A stretch of DNA of 64,000 nt from Caprimulgus europaeus (GCA_907165065.1 OU015533.1:27234578-27298577); one strand, 5' to 3'; positions 1 through 15,700 are shown, counted from the stretch's first letter. The notes: generated from the sequence alone by a model not told the origin. Numbers and translations are program-made.

Positions 1-3000
1 ATTGTGGTTATTAAATAATATTGATCAAGAATTGTAATTCAGAGTAGTAAGGTTCTGCATTCTACAGTTAATAAGCTCTCTAAAATTTATTTTCTGTTGC
101 TGATGTTTTACTTGCATTTGCAGTCATTAATCTTTGTGGCTTAGTGCTGTAGGTTTTAAGGCAGGAAGTGGTGTACCACCGTGGTGCACCATGTAAGACA
201 AGAGCTTCTCCAGTCAGTGCTTTAAGCAAGTGAAATCTTACTCTGTTATGTTCAGCAGAATATTTTATTGAAGAAAACATTGATTTAGGTACCATGTTTT
301 GCAGCAAATTTTCAGTAGAGTCTGTCGAGAGTCTGCTGGCCCTTTTTTCTTGGATTTTGTTTTCAAATACTATGTTTTCATACTTAATTGTACACCTGAA
401 ATTAACCTCTTGCTTAGTAATCTAAGTTCTGTAAATTTTGGTGGATACCTGTACCTGGAACTTTAGTCATTGGGCTACTCACACTTTATGAAGTAAAACT
501 GCACGTCAGTAAATGAAGCGTGTAATCACAGCTCACTGAGTTTCGATGCATTTCCTTTTCAGGGTTCTCACAGGTTAGGTTGGCAATTTTTTCTTGAAGG
601 GAATGAACTAACATGCTCTTGCAAATGAGTTGTGCCTATTTCAGTGAGAAATCTTCATTTTCTGGTTCCCAGGTGCAACGAACAAGTTGCTCTGTCAAAT
701 TTATAGAAATATGGACTCTTATGTATGCCATTGACTTTTCCCATAGCTTATTTCCCAGTAGATGTTGTTGCGGTGTCTGTTCTTAATGGCCTTTCAGTTT
801 GTATAACTGTCTGTCATAATATGAATTCTCTTGGAATTCATAGGCCTGCCCTAACAGGCTTGTCCAGCATGCAAGTGTTGAGGTTGAATGGACTGCTGGC
901 TGGACCGTCCTGAAAAAGACTGATTTTGCAGATTTGAAGACTTGCATTTAGAATTGCAAAGAAGGTAACTTCCTCTTACCCACCTAGAAACCTTTGGAAT
1001 GTAAAGTGGCTAGAAATTAAAGCAGTGCCTGTCAAAAGCTGCGAAATATTGGGCTTTGCTGCTGTTTAGGGGCAAGACTGCTGAGCTGGTCTAACATCTT
1101 TCTGCTTCTAGTTCTGCCTATATCCTTGTCCTGGATCTGGTCCTTATCTGATCATTTATGAGCCAGTTCAGTTAGCTAAACCAACAGAAAACTAACTAGG
1201 ACAAGAAAAGCATCATGTCTTTGCTCAGTGATGGTGGGAATGTGGGGGAATGAAGCAGAGAAGGAGTGCGGTCATCCCTGCTGCGGGCACTGAGCTGTTA
1301 GGTTGACTGTTGTAAGGTAAGAGATAAGTTCTTCAAGATACCAGGCATCAGACTTGGTTATTTCAAGCTTTTGTGCAGCAGCAGTGCTGCCAGCTTTGGG
1401 CCTGAAAGTTAGTAGTGAAAAGGTAATGTGTTGTTTCTGGCCCCTGCAGTGAAAACTGTGAGCGGCAGGGGCTGGCGCTTGTTAAACATGCAAGGGTCAT
1501 GACAGGTAACCTTTGGTAACAGGTGACTTCTGAAAGCAGAATTAGCACTTGTCTTTCTGTATCATCTGTCTCATAGAACAATCAAAGTCTGTTCTTGGGA
1601 CTGCTGTTCTTAGCAGGCAAGAGTATATAAACATAGCTGAAACGGTATTTTTTGAGTCTGATCTCTTTTCAAAGAGAAAATTTTAGTCTATTTGACAAAC
1701 AAAATATTCAAAACCATTTACTATTGAGTAGTCTAGTGTGAATTCAAAGCACACTAGTTTGTCTTGATGTGCTTTAATCATAATGATTAAATAGTATGTG
1801 TTTACTGACCACACAGTGCAAATTCTCGAGAAAATATTTCATAGTTTCCTTTAAAACTGCAAGTTTGAGGGGTGTTGGTTGTTGCAAAGTTTGTAATTCA
1901 CTCCGATTTTTAAACTAGGTGGTAAGATTTGTAAGTTGACATGAGAAGTGGAGCTTGTTTATAGCTTTATAAGTGAGGCAAAATGTTTGCTGTGGAGTGC
2001 AGAAGTTTGTTATCTACCTACTTTTTTATTGAGTAAAAAATGTAGGTCTGCTGCAACTTATGGGGAATGTAAATATGTTAAATATCTCAAATTAAATGGC
2101 TATCCTCAATCAGTTACCATACATTTATCTGTCTGGAGAGTGTGTGTGGGGACACACAAAGTATATGGCCAAAAGGAGAAAAAATCTCTTATATAGCAGA
2201 ATATTAAAGATACCATGCAATTATGGAAAGTTTGCAGTAATTTTTATATTGTTTATAAATGTATTGAAAAGGACAAGTAATAAAATCAAAAGCCAACGTC
2301 TTGTCCCTACAGTGCTAACAGCAAAATATGAGGCTGAGGTGGATGACAGATGTCAGAGGCATTGAACCTCAAAAAAGGGGCTGTTATTTTTGACAGAGAA
2401 ATAATAAATTATAAGAACATGCAAATAATGTTGTGGAGAATATGAACTATGTACACTGGTTTTCTGTTTTCTTGGGTAAAGTACACTGATACTAAATTTA
2501 GTTTGACAGGTAATGCTACTTAACATAATCTGTGGAGTTATAGCTGTGGGTTAAGGCCCAGGATTTAATGGTATTCTAAAAAAGGCGAAACATATTAAAT
2601 AAATAATGAGAATATAAGCAATTTTATCTTTTTCTGTTGTATGTTTTTGCCTTGAACTTGTTCTGAATTTGTCCATGGTGAAGTTTTATGCCCATTGTAT
2701 GAAATGGTTTGTGTTGTCCACTCTAATCCTTTTCACTAGGTTATTTGGAGTATAGCTTCTATTTAATATAATATTTTCTGTATCCTGAATGCCATATATT
2801 CTGTATCTTTTGAAATGCTTACTGCACAAATTGGTGTTGGTTTGGCCTTCCAAGGAAAGGGAATTAATGTTTCAAGTTGCTCATATCAGTTAAGTAAGAT
2901 CTAGATAAATTTCATTTGTGGGAAAGAGGACTAAAGTTTTTTATGTGAGTGCTGAAATCATGCTAGTGAAATTAATTGGGTTTTCCTACCATGGCTAATA

Positions 3001-6000
3001 ACTAGAGAGCTGTGAGTGAATGGAGTTGCAGAGAAGCTTAAAATTGTGACATTACATCACATTGACTTGTTAGTTATGATAAATCAGGGTGCAGTGTTTT
3101 CTGATATACTTCTCAGTTTTTTCACTTTATCCAGCTGTTGGTGATCCCAGAAATTAGGTTCAAAGATTTAACCTGTTTGTCTTCATGTCCTTAGGGAAAT
3201 GATGCCCATGGAGTAACTGTCTCTCAGAAGGGGCAGAATGATGGACTATGAAAAGCTCTGAGGAGCAAACTCTGAATTGCAAAGTAGTGTGTCGTCAGCC
3301 TAAACTAGTGAGGGTGTTGTTTTGGCAGTCTTTTTTGTCAGGTTCTCAATGCATTGTCACAAGAGCAGTCCTTTCCTAAAAGAGAGAAGAAATTCTTTCT
3401 GATTATATGTGCATCTGTATAAATCAGTTTGGATAACAATGTAAAACTTATCTGTAGACTCTGAATCTCTGTTATAATTGTCTAGTGGTGATAATAGTTA
3501 ATTTAAACCAACTCAAAATTGAGGACGCTTCTATAGCCACTTGATGAGATGAGTCAATAGAACTATTGTAAATTGTTACCGTGTTGCTTAAAACCTGAAT
3601 TGTGGATTTTTAAAATATATATGTGGTCTTTATTTTAGTCAATAATTTGATGTATTGCACAATTATAGTAGTATGAGTCCAGTTTTGATGACTGGAACAA
3701 GAAGGAGGGATAAAAGTGTCATTTTTGTTTTTTCTCATTTGTATACATAAGTCTATAATAATATATACCAAATCCAGAGATCCTTGAAAACACAAATTTT
3801 CACTGTAGTGAGCCTGTTGTAAACATTTGTAGCATATTAAGACTCCTCATTTAAATAAATTATATGTATTATGCAAGACAGGCTCTTTTGAATTGTCTCA
3901 CTTGATCAACAGCTGGATAATTAATGCTGAGATATGAATTATTTAAGCATTTATACATATATAAAAAAAAATATTTTTTAAATGAACAAGTGGAGAATAC
4001 AGTGTCAGTAATCAGCTTGTCCTCTGTAAAGACTGTGCTTGAAAGTACTATAAAGAGAAGGTGATTTTGCCTTTGCTTATTTTCTTTTGATGAATAAAGG
4101 TTAATATTTTTCTTGTATTTCACCTTCTGTTAAATTTTCTTACCTTTTTTTTAGTTGTATCTTGTGTTAAGGATCCAGAGAAGAATGAGAGATTTCTTTG
4201 CCCCTGCTGAATGCTCAAAGTATTGCTGTTTACTAAGTTTAGCTTCTTTTATAAGCAGCATCCTCAACTTTTTAATATTCAGTGTATAATCTCAGTCAGA
4301 TTTTCTATGACATCTTAAAAATGAAAAACATACTTAAGGGAAATTCTCTTTAGTTTTAATTTTTTTTAAAAAAAAAAAACAAACCAAAACAACAACCAAA
4401 CAAAAAAAGCCGACTAAAACCAAGCAGCATTTTCTTCCATTTTCTGTGCCACCCTTGAGGCTGCATAATGGTACTGGCAACAGCAGGGGTTTCTGTGGAC
4501 CTGTCTTTTTCCATAAGCAGTGTGATGTGTTTTCTCATTTGAGGAAGAAAGTTGTTCTGGAGATAAAGCACCAATTTTAGATATGAAGTTTGGTTTGAGG
4601 GGTCTACTGCAGAGTTACTATACGGGTACAACTGATTTGACCTTAGTTTTCAGGCCTCTTGGCATTACCCCATGGTAAATGCTATATTCAGTGAAACTCC
4701 CAGGGTAAGTCTGAAAGGCCAAAATTTTGAAAATGGATTTGTTTAGGTTCTATTGGAGATGGAAATGTTAAGCTGTGGAAGTTGAAATGTGAGAATGATT
4801 CTTTTTTGTTTGTTTGTATTGTATGTATTGTATTAGTTTGTCAAACGTTTTCTTTTTGTGCTAAATAAATAGATGCCATTCTTTCCATAACATGCTTCTA
4901 CACAAACCAAATCACAGCTTGAGCAGTCAGCTGCTTCTGCCTAATCCTTTTGGTTTTAAGTAACACAGCACTTATCTGATGCTTTTCATCTCTAGATTTC
5001 ATCATTTACGAATCAGGGTAAGTACTGCTTTTGTTTACAAACAGAGTGGAAGGAGCTTTTTTCCAAGGACATTTTGATCTGGATTTCATATGGTCTTAAG
5101 GCTGTGTTTGAACACAGATCTTCAAGAATTGTTTGCATATATTTTTTCTGCTGAATGTAGCGGTGAAGGAAGGTGGTATTTCCTGTGTTTTAGGGACAAG
5201 CTGTTGAGTAAGATGTCTGGAAGATGGCGATGATTGCACAAAACCCAATTGTCTGTGTCTAGGAAGGTGGAGTATTAGAGGTTATGCAGTTGGCAAGGGA
5301 TTCTGCAAAATGAAGGAGAGAATTGCTTGTCTAAAAAGCAGCTTGAAAATTCCTGCTTTCTTTGTGCCTTTCTGTCTTAAAGCCCTTTTGTCATTCTTAT
5401 TGTGAAACTCTTCCTTCCTTCCCAGGGTAGTTTTATTCGTTGCCATAGGTAGGTACGTAGAGAGGTAATACTATTTAAACTTGTCTTGCAAAATGAAAAG
5501 GTCATTTATGCGGCACTTTAATTCATTAGAGTATAGAGAAAATATCTTTTTTCTGATGCTAGTAGAACTTGCTGAATATACAGTTGTAGCAATCTGTTAG
5601 GGCAACTTGAAAACAAATGAATTCACATTAGAAAAAAAGGAAAGAACGCAAGGCAAGAGAACCTTTTGTGACACAGAAAAGGCATTCAGCATTTGAAATG
5701 TTCTTATTTTGTTGTCACATCCCTAATGTTTCTGTTCTTGTGGCAATGAAGAGCTCAGAACTGTCAGAACAAGAACATTGTTGAAATTGGGTGAGTAAGT
5801 GAAGTTTGTGGCTCTAATTCTGTGTCATGGTGAATGTAAACACAAAAGTGGGGATTCTTCATATCCTGTAATGCAGCACAGAACTGCTGTGAGAGGAATC
5901 TTGTGTTTTTCTCTAAGTTTGTAGTGTCACTTTCTGGTTTTACCCTATCATCTTTCATGTCTGTAATTTCAGTGTAACACTGTTACGCTGTCTAAGCATG

Positions 6001-9000
6001 ATGACTGTCACTGCATTACAATATAGCACTTACAGCTGTGCTTGGAAGTTGTGGGCATGCGGTTGGTGCAGATTGAGCAGGCTGGCTTCAAGACTGCATG
6101 TAATACTTGCATCCTTAGTACATCCTTGTGGCTGAGAGCTCTTGCTGTTGCAAGAGTTACCAAAATGTGTAAAACTATCTAGTATTGGTGCTGTAGTTGG
6201 ATATAATGAAATTTGACCTGTATGGGGAAACAGTATAATAATTCTTAACTGTGGGATTTTATTGAAATGTTTGTGACTTGATTTGGATTGAGAATCGTTT
6301 TTCCTATCTGAGATAACTATAATCTGTTTATGACTTTTCTTTGACAGTTGTGTGTAAAAACTTTTAATACTATTGTATCTACAAGAGTTCATTAGTAGGA
6401 ATTTTGTTAGATGAGGATAATAATGGATTGACTTGCTTCGCTGAAGTTCTGGGTAAGTTTTATTGGGCTACTCTGAATGTGGCTGTTGTAAGGGGGAAAA
6501 ATAGCAGTACATTTTTAGCTTCTGCCAAGGTGTCTGTGACAGATGGTGTCTTGTCTGTCCAATATGAATTCTTTTCACTCTATAAATATTGATTGGAAAA
6601 AAAAAATGATGTTCCATAATTAAAAAAAAAAGTGTCCTGGTTGATACAGGAGTGACTATGTGATATTTATACAGATCTTAGGCAGAACAGCACCAGTATG
6701 TCCAGAAATCAGTATCTGAACAAATCTAAAAGAGGCTGGTGGAAATCTATTTCACATTAGACAAACAGAGAAAAGAAAAAATGTGTGTATGTTTTGGGAA
6801 AATAATGTTAAAATACTCCCTGCAAGTGCTTTTGTGGTAAAAAAATGTTCTTTAATGGAAACTGAGGTCTGGAACTTGATTAATACATGTGCAAAGATGG
6901 GCAGCTGCTAATTTGGGGGCATTGCAGATGCTCTATATTACTTTCAGAGGCCTTATCTGATTCATTCCTCTGTCCTTTTCTGAAACACCCTTTCAGCTTT
7001 TGTGATAACCAGCGTTTTTCGGACAGACTTGGTAGAACGTCTTGTGCCATTGTATGTGCTGCTTATCTTTAATTTTTTAATTGCTGTCAAGTTTACAGAG
7101 CTCTATCTTGTGTTGGATCCCAAATAACTTGATTGTCTGATTGTTTGCAAGGTATGGTAGGACTGAGTCCTTGGCTGCTCTCTCTGCGCAGTCCTGCACA
7201 GAGATTTGCTCCTGGATGTTGGCTAGGATGCTGCTGAAACTGTTTTTCAAAGGATCTTAGCATGTCATTTTATGCAATGTTCACATAAGTTAAGTGCTGT
7301 CTACAACTGACATTTAAAATTAGAACAAAGGAACTTCAACTTTTTAGAAATAGAAACTCTTGTTTGGTATTGCTGTTATTCTCATGGGTTTAGTCATGTT
7401 CATTTAATTTGATTAACCCCTATGGTCTTGATTCGAAGAAGGTATTTGGTACCTAATCTACTTTCTTTGAGTGAATGAGTGAAAATAACCATGTAGAATT
7501 CATAGGACTTCTGCTGTGGTGTCGAGTTCCATTATTTTGGCTGTTAGGTAATGCCAGTGCTTTGCTTTAATGCAGCAGTCTTAAACATTCACTGTATGAA
7601 AACCTTTCTACTGTTCTGAAGGAATTTTCAGAAAATATAGTCTCTGCAGGCTTATCCTGACTTTATGTTCTGAACCATGGTCCTTTGTAGCTAAGCAAGA
7701 AGACCCTTAGCACTGGTAGATTATGTGTTTCAAGTTCTGGCTTTTCTTTAGCAGACAGAAAACTCCATAGTGCTAGAGAGAAATTCTGAAATGGCTCTGT
7801 GACCTGCAATACAATCATAGTATTTTTCAGTCTAGGGAATGTAAGAATTACTTTATGTGGAAAAAAAAATTGCCCCAGTTGGATTTGTTTATCAGGCATG
7901 TTTTTTATACCTCAATGTGATACTTATTAATTCTTAAAAGAGGTAATTGTCTAATTTGCAGAAAAAAGTACTCTTTAAATTCTGTTGAGAGGGCTGCATT
8001 ACAATTGTATTGTAGTTAGTATGTGAGATTAAATGCACATCCTTTTATGCATGTAAAATATCCTTATATCGCTTTAAAAAACTGAGTTACCGCTAGCATT
8101 GAACAGTTTTTCTGGGCAAGAAGTACTGCAATTAGTGTGAAAGTAGGTCATGCTTAGGAAAATGTGTGTGTAAAATACAGATCTCATTGGAAATAATTAC
8201 AGAAAACTTGATGCTGTGGTGTTAAGTTATATGCTCCAGGTTGAATATAGTGACTTTGCTTACTGTTTTTGAGCTACATAGCAATTCACAGAAGATTTAC
8301 TTCTAATTTTGACCAAAACTGCAGGTCAAACTGGGAAAAAGAGAATAACTACTAGTTACAGCGCCTGCAGAAAAAGGGTTTTTTTCTACTTATTTTCTGA
8401 GATTCTTAAATTGTAGCAGCATAGCAAAGTTTGAGTCTAGTTAAAATGAAAAGCCTCCTGCAACCTTCTGGTTTTTTATGTGTTGAAAACTGTTACAAAC
8501 ATGAACAAAAATAATAAACTTCTGAAAAACCCTTATTTCTAGCAGTTTACCCTTGGGAACTAGGCTGGGACTCCTCTCTTGTAGACATGACTTTTATATT
8601 TTAAAAATGTTCATTAGTTACTCAAGGAGTGCAGAACAGAGATCTAGAGTTTGGCCAACAGTCTCTGCATAAGAGACTAGAATCCCATTCTCACTCTGCC
8701 AATATTGTGTTTTGTCCAGTGCTATGGGAACGGGAGCAAAAGGTTGTAAAAACGTTCTTTGCCTGAAAAGTGAGCAGATACAACTCGCGGGGCACATAGG
8801 GAACACATCGATTTAATAAGAAGGTGCTGGTTTTGCTTAGCAGCTTTCAGAGTGAACTTCTACTAACTTAATTTCACTTCTTTTTGTTGATCATGATAGT
8901 TTGTTTAGTTAGACTTCATCCTTGGTTCAGTTATGGCTGGGTGTTACTGAGTGTTACCAGCACCTTCAGCAGATGGGTAGCACAACAGAGGTGAGCTTTC

Positions 9001-11491
9001 AGCAGGCTGAACATGGGTGTTGAGGTCAGACTGACCTGTTGTCTGCTTGCTTCTGCTCTCTTTCTGGCAAGTCCTTCCAGTGCAGGCAAGGAAAAAGGCC
9101 TGTGAGTTGTGGGGACTATTGTGATTTTTTTCAGAGTCAGACATCTGTATATTTGTGTCTGGTCATATAATAGGGTGCAAATACGCATTTTGGGTGGTAG
9201 GACTCTGGCATGTGTGCAGAGGCAGAGTTGGAGGAGATGGAGACTTTGGCCTTTAGATGGTTCTACAATAAGCAAGGAAGGCTGTTCTGTTTGCTTGTTT
9301 GTTTAAAAGCAAAAAAAGAAAATGGGAGAGATTGGAGAGCCTTTCATGGAGAAATGCAGGGAAGCATATATATTATTTATTTATTTATTTTTAAGTTCTG
9401 TGTTTTAGAGATGATCGACTGCCACTGCAGCTCTCCCAGGCTCTGCTAATCTGAACATAAATCTTTAGGTTTTGGAGTTCTAGTATGTTGCCAGTGGTTC
9501 TGTTGCCTCCTGGAGGAGCATTATATGTTGCAACAGTTGTGTGAAGGTTTCTTATTTTGATCCCTACTTTTTAAATACAAAATTAAATCAGGTTTTTCTT
9601 GTTCTGTCAGATTGTAACCATGTATCTGAATAGAGTTTGTTTCTTTTAGTATATCTGAATTTGCAGCAGCTTTAAAAAGTTCCAAGTAGGAATAATTTCA
9701 AACTGATCACTATGAAGGGATTTGTGTAATCCAAGTGTGGTTGTTTCCTAGAAATGGGAGAATGATCATGCAAATTCCTGCCACCAGTTAGTTTAAGCCC
9801 TTTTCTCTATCTACTCTCTTTGTAATGGCATCTTCCTGTTACCTGGTAGCTATGCCACTTTATTTCTCTTAGGTATTTTTTAGCCATAGTTATCAAAGGT
9901 AGCTATTTTAAAATATAGTAAATTCTAGAATGATAAAATTTTGGGATGTGCTCATGTGAGGAAGTAGGGACAGTGAATGGCAATTGAAGGGCTTGTGTTA
10001 GCCTGACAGTATCTGAGGATAAACGGGTGTATTTGTTGTGGACAGACAGCAAAGGCTTTCCAGCAACTTGTGTTCCTTGGGCAACCTTACTCCTTTTTAC
10101 AGTGCCTAGTGAAGTGGGACTCTGCAACACAGCTCAATGGAAACCTGATGTAGCTGTGGTAACTGATGTGAGTGTCATCTCCGTGTTTGCCTGCCTCTCT
10201 TTTGGGAGCTATTTGCTGAGTAGGGTATATATCTTCCCCTTATATGCTGCAGTTACACTCTGGCAATTACAAGCTGTCCTGCCATCTGCCTAATTACATT
10301 AGTACATTAGGCTATAAACTGTGATGGTGGATGACATGGCTGTGTGTCCTACTTAGCTTTTCTTGCTATGAGATGGTAATGTCTGGCAGTGGACACTTGG
10401 AAGCAGAACCTGCTTCTGCTGCCACAGATAATTCTGCCTGTGATTCTAAATTAAAGCTGTTAGTTGGCCTCAGTTGTTGCTATGTAATGAAATGAATTGA
10501 GAATTTATAGTGGAACGAAGAAACTGGCAACTTAGGGAAATAACTCGGATGTTACATAAACCCCTGTGACTGGATAATGTTTTGGGAAGCTGAAATAGAC
10601 ATCCTTTCTTAGAAATGGTAGATTCTGTCATATTTCTTGAGAGAGAAAATCCGTTCATCTGATATTGCGAAGGAGAAAACAATTGTTGCAAATAATTTTT
10701 GTCAGCAGAATGTAATTGCTATATGACTGTAATTTGTTCTAACTTCTGAAGATGACTTTGCATCTGAAAAATAAGGTTTGCAAATGCTATAATGACTTGT
10801 TTTATTTTTATCAAGTAGATGTAAAATCACATTTGAGTTTAATTCAATTAATCAATGATTTTTACTTGTACACTCAGTGAAAACTCTGCACACTAAAATG
10901 TCATTGGTGAATGAAGAGCTGTGGAACAGCTGATACATAAGATAGCAGAGTTAAGCCTGCAGATGTTTGCCATTTCTGACATTTTTCATTCAGCACATCT
11001 GTATTGATGTAATCTCTTACAGTCACAAATACGTTGATTTTGTACTGGTATTAAAGCCAAAATTGGCCTTGTATTTGGAACTCTAATAATAATTATGTTG
11101 TTGTGTGAACTAGAAAATGATCCACTCCTCTCAGCTGAGTTATTGCAAGAAGAGCTAATGGAGTAAGGGGAAGCCTTCATTGATTAACAGAATGAGCAGT
11201 GAGTCTTAAATGCATGTGGGGAATAAGTTTCTCCCACCGCTGCTTGCTTCTCAAGCAAGAGCTACATCTGGTGCTGTAAAACAGTGATGAGTATCTATTA
11301 ATATAACTACATGGTAACTACATCTTAGATGTAAACACATTTGGATGCCATCATGCTATTCAATTACTTGTGATCTATCATTTTAAACTATATTATTTAC
11401 GTGCTCAACAAACTTTGTTATAACCTTGTCTAGTACGTTTATATGAATGCAGCATGCCCTGTTTTGTTTTGGTGGGTTTTGGGGGTGGGGT

Positions 11492-11526
11492 GTTTTTTTG
11501 TTTGTTTGTTTGTTTTGTTTTGTTTT
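11492..11526. repeat. T-rich (TTTG)n tract after a G-rich stretch
   Basis: TTTG and TTTTG units follow GGTGGGTTTTGGGGGTGGGG (11471-11490), giving a strongly purine/pyrimidine-skewed block in intron 1. No element is attached to it that I can see. Confidence 0.7.
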
Positions 11527-12413
11527 CTTTTCATAAACAGGACTTTGGCTCTACTTTCAAAGAATAGGAACTTGCCATGTTTGCTGAGAGCAGGACATTT
11601 GCATGTGAAAACTGGTAGTCTTTTCTTGTGAATGGACGGAAATAAATAATAAGTTTGATCCTGGTGACAGTTAAGGGAAACAAATGACAGATTTGTTGCA
11701 ATGATGCTGGCAGCATGAAAACAGTGGTATAAGTGATTAGATGTCAGGGAAGCTGTGCTTGTCCACAGCTATCATTTGTTATCTTTTTCTTTTGGATGCA
11801 GTAGTCTGATATTCTTCTCATAGATTTCAAACCAGGGAGTTAGTTTTGCCCCCACTGGCAGCACTGACTACAGTATGTATTGTAAAGCGTTGCTTTTCCA
11901 TTTAGGAGGTTAGGCTTCGTGTATACTTATTTGAAAGGTAGCTTTCCTAGCTGTTAATCAAACTTACATGTGGGGACTCAGCACAGAAATTAAAGTATCA
12001 AATGAATCAACCTCAACTTTATGTGAATGACCTGATGTTGACTGCAGCGGGTTATTGATGCTGAGTGTCAGATGGCTTAAAAATTAGGAAGTGGCACTCA
12101 TGATCAAGAACTTCTAGTGACACTTAGTGTATCATTACAGTTTTGTAGTAGTCTGGAAAACAATGACCTGATGCCAGACTTTACAAAAGTATGACTATTA
12201 AATGTATATTCCTCAGCTAGTATGCTTGTTATTAAATACTATGGAGATAAATTAAGCTAAATTATCATCATAATTTAATTATAAAAATGGAAATAACCTT
12301 ATTTATATTTATATTCCTCAGTGGAATATAATGAATGCAGTTAACCTTGCATTTGGAAATGGCTTTTATTTTTAAAATATCACATTTATTGCTTGCTCTT
12401 TGTGTATTGCTTG

Positions 12414-12772
12414 GCTCCGGGAAGATCTTATAGCAGCCTTCCAGTACCTGAAGGGGCCTACAAGAAAGCTAGGGAAGGACTTTTCATAAGGCCAGTTAAT
12501 GACAGAACAAGGGGAAATGGCTTTAAGCTGAAAGAGGGTAGGTTTAGATTAGATATTAGGAAGAAATTCTTCACTGTGAGGGTGGTCAGACACTGGAACA
12601 GGTTGCCCAAGGAAGTTATGGATGCCCCCTCCCTGGAAGTGTTCAAGGCCAGGCTAGATGAGGCTTTGAGCAACCTGGTCTACTGGAAGGTGTCCCTGCT
12701 CGTGGCAGGGGGGTTGGAACTGGATGATCTTTATGGTCTCTTCCAGCTCAAACCATTCTATGATTCTATGAT
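12414..12772 (+). mobile_element. CR1 LINE 3' fragment in intron 1
   Basis: About 360 bases of a CR1 non-LTR retrotransposon tail in + orientation, heavily 5'-truncated, as is usual for CR1. The frame still reads the C-terminal reverse-transcriptase ORF motif RFRLDIRKKFFTVRVVRHWN, followed by the 3' UTR ending CCATTCTATGATTCTATGATT, the octamer repeat that marks CR1 3' ends. The frame runs open through the tail, but there is no reverse transcriptase core, so it is inert. Confidence 0.92.
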
Positions 12773-15700
12773 TTTGATACATTCTTAATTCTAAAACTGG
12801 TATCTTCTGTAATGACTATGTTTGGCCTAAATGCCAAAATTCCTTATACAGCTTTGTTGATTGCTGTGCTTAGATTACTGTGTGATCTCAGCTCAAAAGG
12901 TGATGTGTTTGATTAGATTTAGAATATAGAATGCACAGGACTATGAGTAGCCCTAATCCCATTTCTTTTGAGTTGTATTCAGAAGAGTTTACTTCAGTAA
13001 CTTCATATTTAAAAGTCTTTACATTTTAAAAACACTTTGTATGAACAGCAGGTTAAATGCTTTCATTTGGGTGTCGAGTAGGGATTTTGTATGCTGCTGT
13101 GAAGAAATGTACGTTTCAGTTTGACTGATGTTTATAAAGTGGGACTGTAACCTCTGTCTGTGCCTGGATGGCCCACCCACAACTCAAATTTCATTGTAAT
13201 GCTGATTCTTGCCTTGTGTATTGTCACTTCTGAGAGTAATTCACTAATAAAAATGGAGTCATGTCACTAGGAGACTAACGGTGCTCTATTCTTCACAGAT
13301 GGAACAAAGAGTTGTCAAGCAGGTTACTTTTAGTTAGCTATAATAATGCTGTGTTAAAATTGCTGTGAAGTAAAAATACTGTCTCCAAAGTCTAGAGCTA
13401 CCATTTCTGCTAAGTTGTGTGCCAAATTACCAGTCCCGTTAATCTTGTTGCTTCCCCTCTTGTGTGGTCGCAGTGCATCTTGCTGCTTGTGTATTGTTTT
13501 GAATACAGAATAACAGAAAGTTGTCAGAGAATTTATCAGTGGGTTTGTGGAAGGGCATGTGTGAAGTGTTTCCCATTCATACCTGAAATGTTTGCTTGTG
13601 TTTCTTAACATTTGATTAATTCATAATGTTTAGGGCGTATGGGCAAGATGACTACCAATTCTCCTTAATTTAAAAATAAGTGTGTATACTTTTGAGTAGG
13701 GTCACAAAGCGATCAAGCTAGCCTGCCCTCTTCCTGAAATAATTATAACAGCAGTAATTACATAAATAAGCAATTATGTAGGAAAAAAAATGTTTACATG
13801 TAGAGATGAATAGTTCAGAGATTATAGTATTGCAATTGACAGAGAACAAAAAAATCTCCTCCCAATTCCAAGTATTAGGGAGCTCTCGTTATACTAAAGA
13901 ACAGGTAGACTAGGTTTCCCCTTGTGTTCAGTGTACTAATAGAATACAGGGATCCGCCTGCACATCTGAAAGGGAAATGTTGAGGTTTTCTGGTAGTTGT
14001 ATGTGTTGCATTTACTTTTTTTCTTTTAGGGCTCTGGGCAATCTCATTTCTTCTGATCTAGAATGTCAGTGCTTGCTTCTGCTTTTTCATGCTCATTTCA
14101 CCTGCATGTTACAGGCCAACTACTTACAAATTGCATGGTAAATGTTTTTGATGGTGGGAATGAGTGGATCTGGTAGTGAAGAAGTAGTAAACGGTATTCT
14201 TTAGGAAATAAGTATTTCGTGAGGTAGTTTGTTAAAACAGAAAGGTATTGTATTTTTCACTGGCACTTATGTAACTTTTTGGCATGATTTTGGCATAATT
14301 ATTGGATTAATGATGCTCAGTTTTCTTCTCAATCATTTTTTCTCGCTTATGAAAGGACCTCAGAAAGCACTTAGATGGGCTAAGCAAATACCATCTGTGC
14401 AGTTGAACAAATGTGTGTAAAATATTTAATTATGTACGAGGCTTTCAGTAACTTCAAGGAATTCAGCAACAATTAAAATGAAAGGATGATACAAGAGCTC
14501 AATCTTCTATTTTTCACCGGAAAACTGAAGTGTACGTTGTCAGTATTGCAGTGGGGCACATTTTGTACTGAATAACACAGGATTGTTGAACTCTCTGCCA
14601 TGCATCTTTTGCTCTTGAGGCTTCTTGAAGTTTATGCAATCTCAACAGATACCTGAGGGGTTTTTCTTGCTGGTCTTAATACAACCCTGCTTGGGTTTGT
14701 ATTAACAGTAATCAAGAGAAGCAACTCTTATATAGATTAAATAAAACTAATCTTTCTCATTCTTGATGTTTCACTGTTACTTTTTTGTCACATATATTAA
14801 ATACAAGTTTTGTTTCACAAAACTATTGTTTTGAACAACAGCAAGAGATGCTGTATATGTTGGGGAAGTGATTATTAGGTTTTGGACACACCTTTTGGTT
14901 TAGTTAGCCCCATGTCGAACTGTTTAACTTCAGCTTCCTGATGCCTAAATATTACTACATAAGTGCATTGTACACTGAAGAGTTGATTTGAATATGAATT
15001 GATATTTTTCCATCCAGAACTGTTTTTTTTCATAAGAGATTTTTAGCTTTACGCTAGTTGTGAGTGATGGTAGGTTCAGGAACTAAAAGCTCTCTCTTTT
15101 TTTTCTCTCTCAGTTCAACAATAAGTACTAAGCTTGGAGGAATTTTTTTTTTCTTTCAGCATACTGATATTAAAGGCAACAACTTGTGTTAATTTCCTGT
15201 AATAAGAAACACAATTTCTTTATCAACTCATAGGTCCAGACTTTTTGGCTCATCTAATAGAATTTGTTGTATAAGTTTTCTTAGCCCAACTGAAAACTTG
15301 GAGCTTCCAAGTTGACAATGACTAGTGGTTAAATAATAATAGTTTTTTAGAACTAGAGCAGGAAAGAAATCTAGCCACAGTACTCACCTAAACTGCCAGC
15401 AGCTTTTAGCGCATCCTCTCATGTACCACTTTCAGACCTCTCTTAATTAATCTTATTGATTCATAAGAGTAGTATTTTTCTTTTTCAACATGTTACTGTC
15501 TTTGAAGTCTTTCCTTTTCTTCTAATTTGGTAGCGTTGGTAGCATTTGGCAGCGTTTCTTCTTTCATCTAGTTGGGTTGATAGTCTGTTAATCTTACCAT
15601 AGCGCTCATGTTTCCATCATTTGTTTCCTTGTAGAATTTCTTTGTGCGTTAATAACTGTCTTTTTGTACAAAATTGTTCAAGTTCCCAACAGTGGCATAA

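Noticed and set aside
12393-12788. 131-codon open frame in intron 1
   Set aside because: It is the C-terminal tail of a CR1 LINE reading frame plus its 3' UTR, not a host gene.
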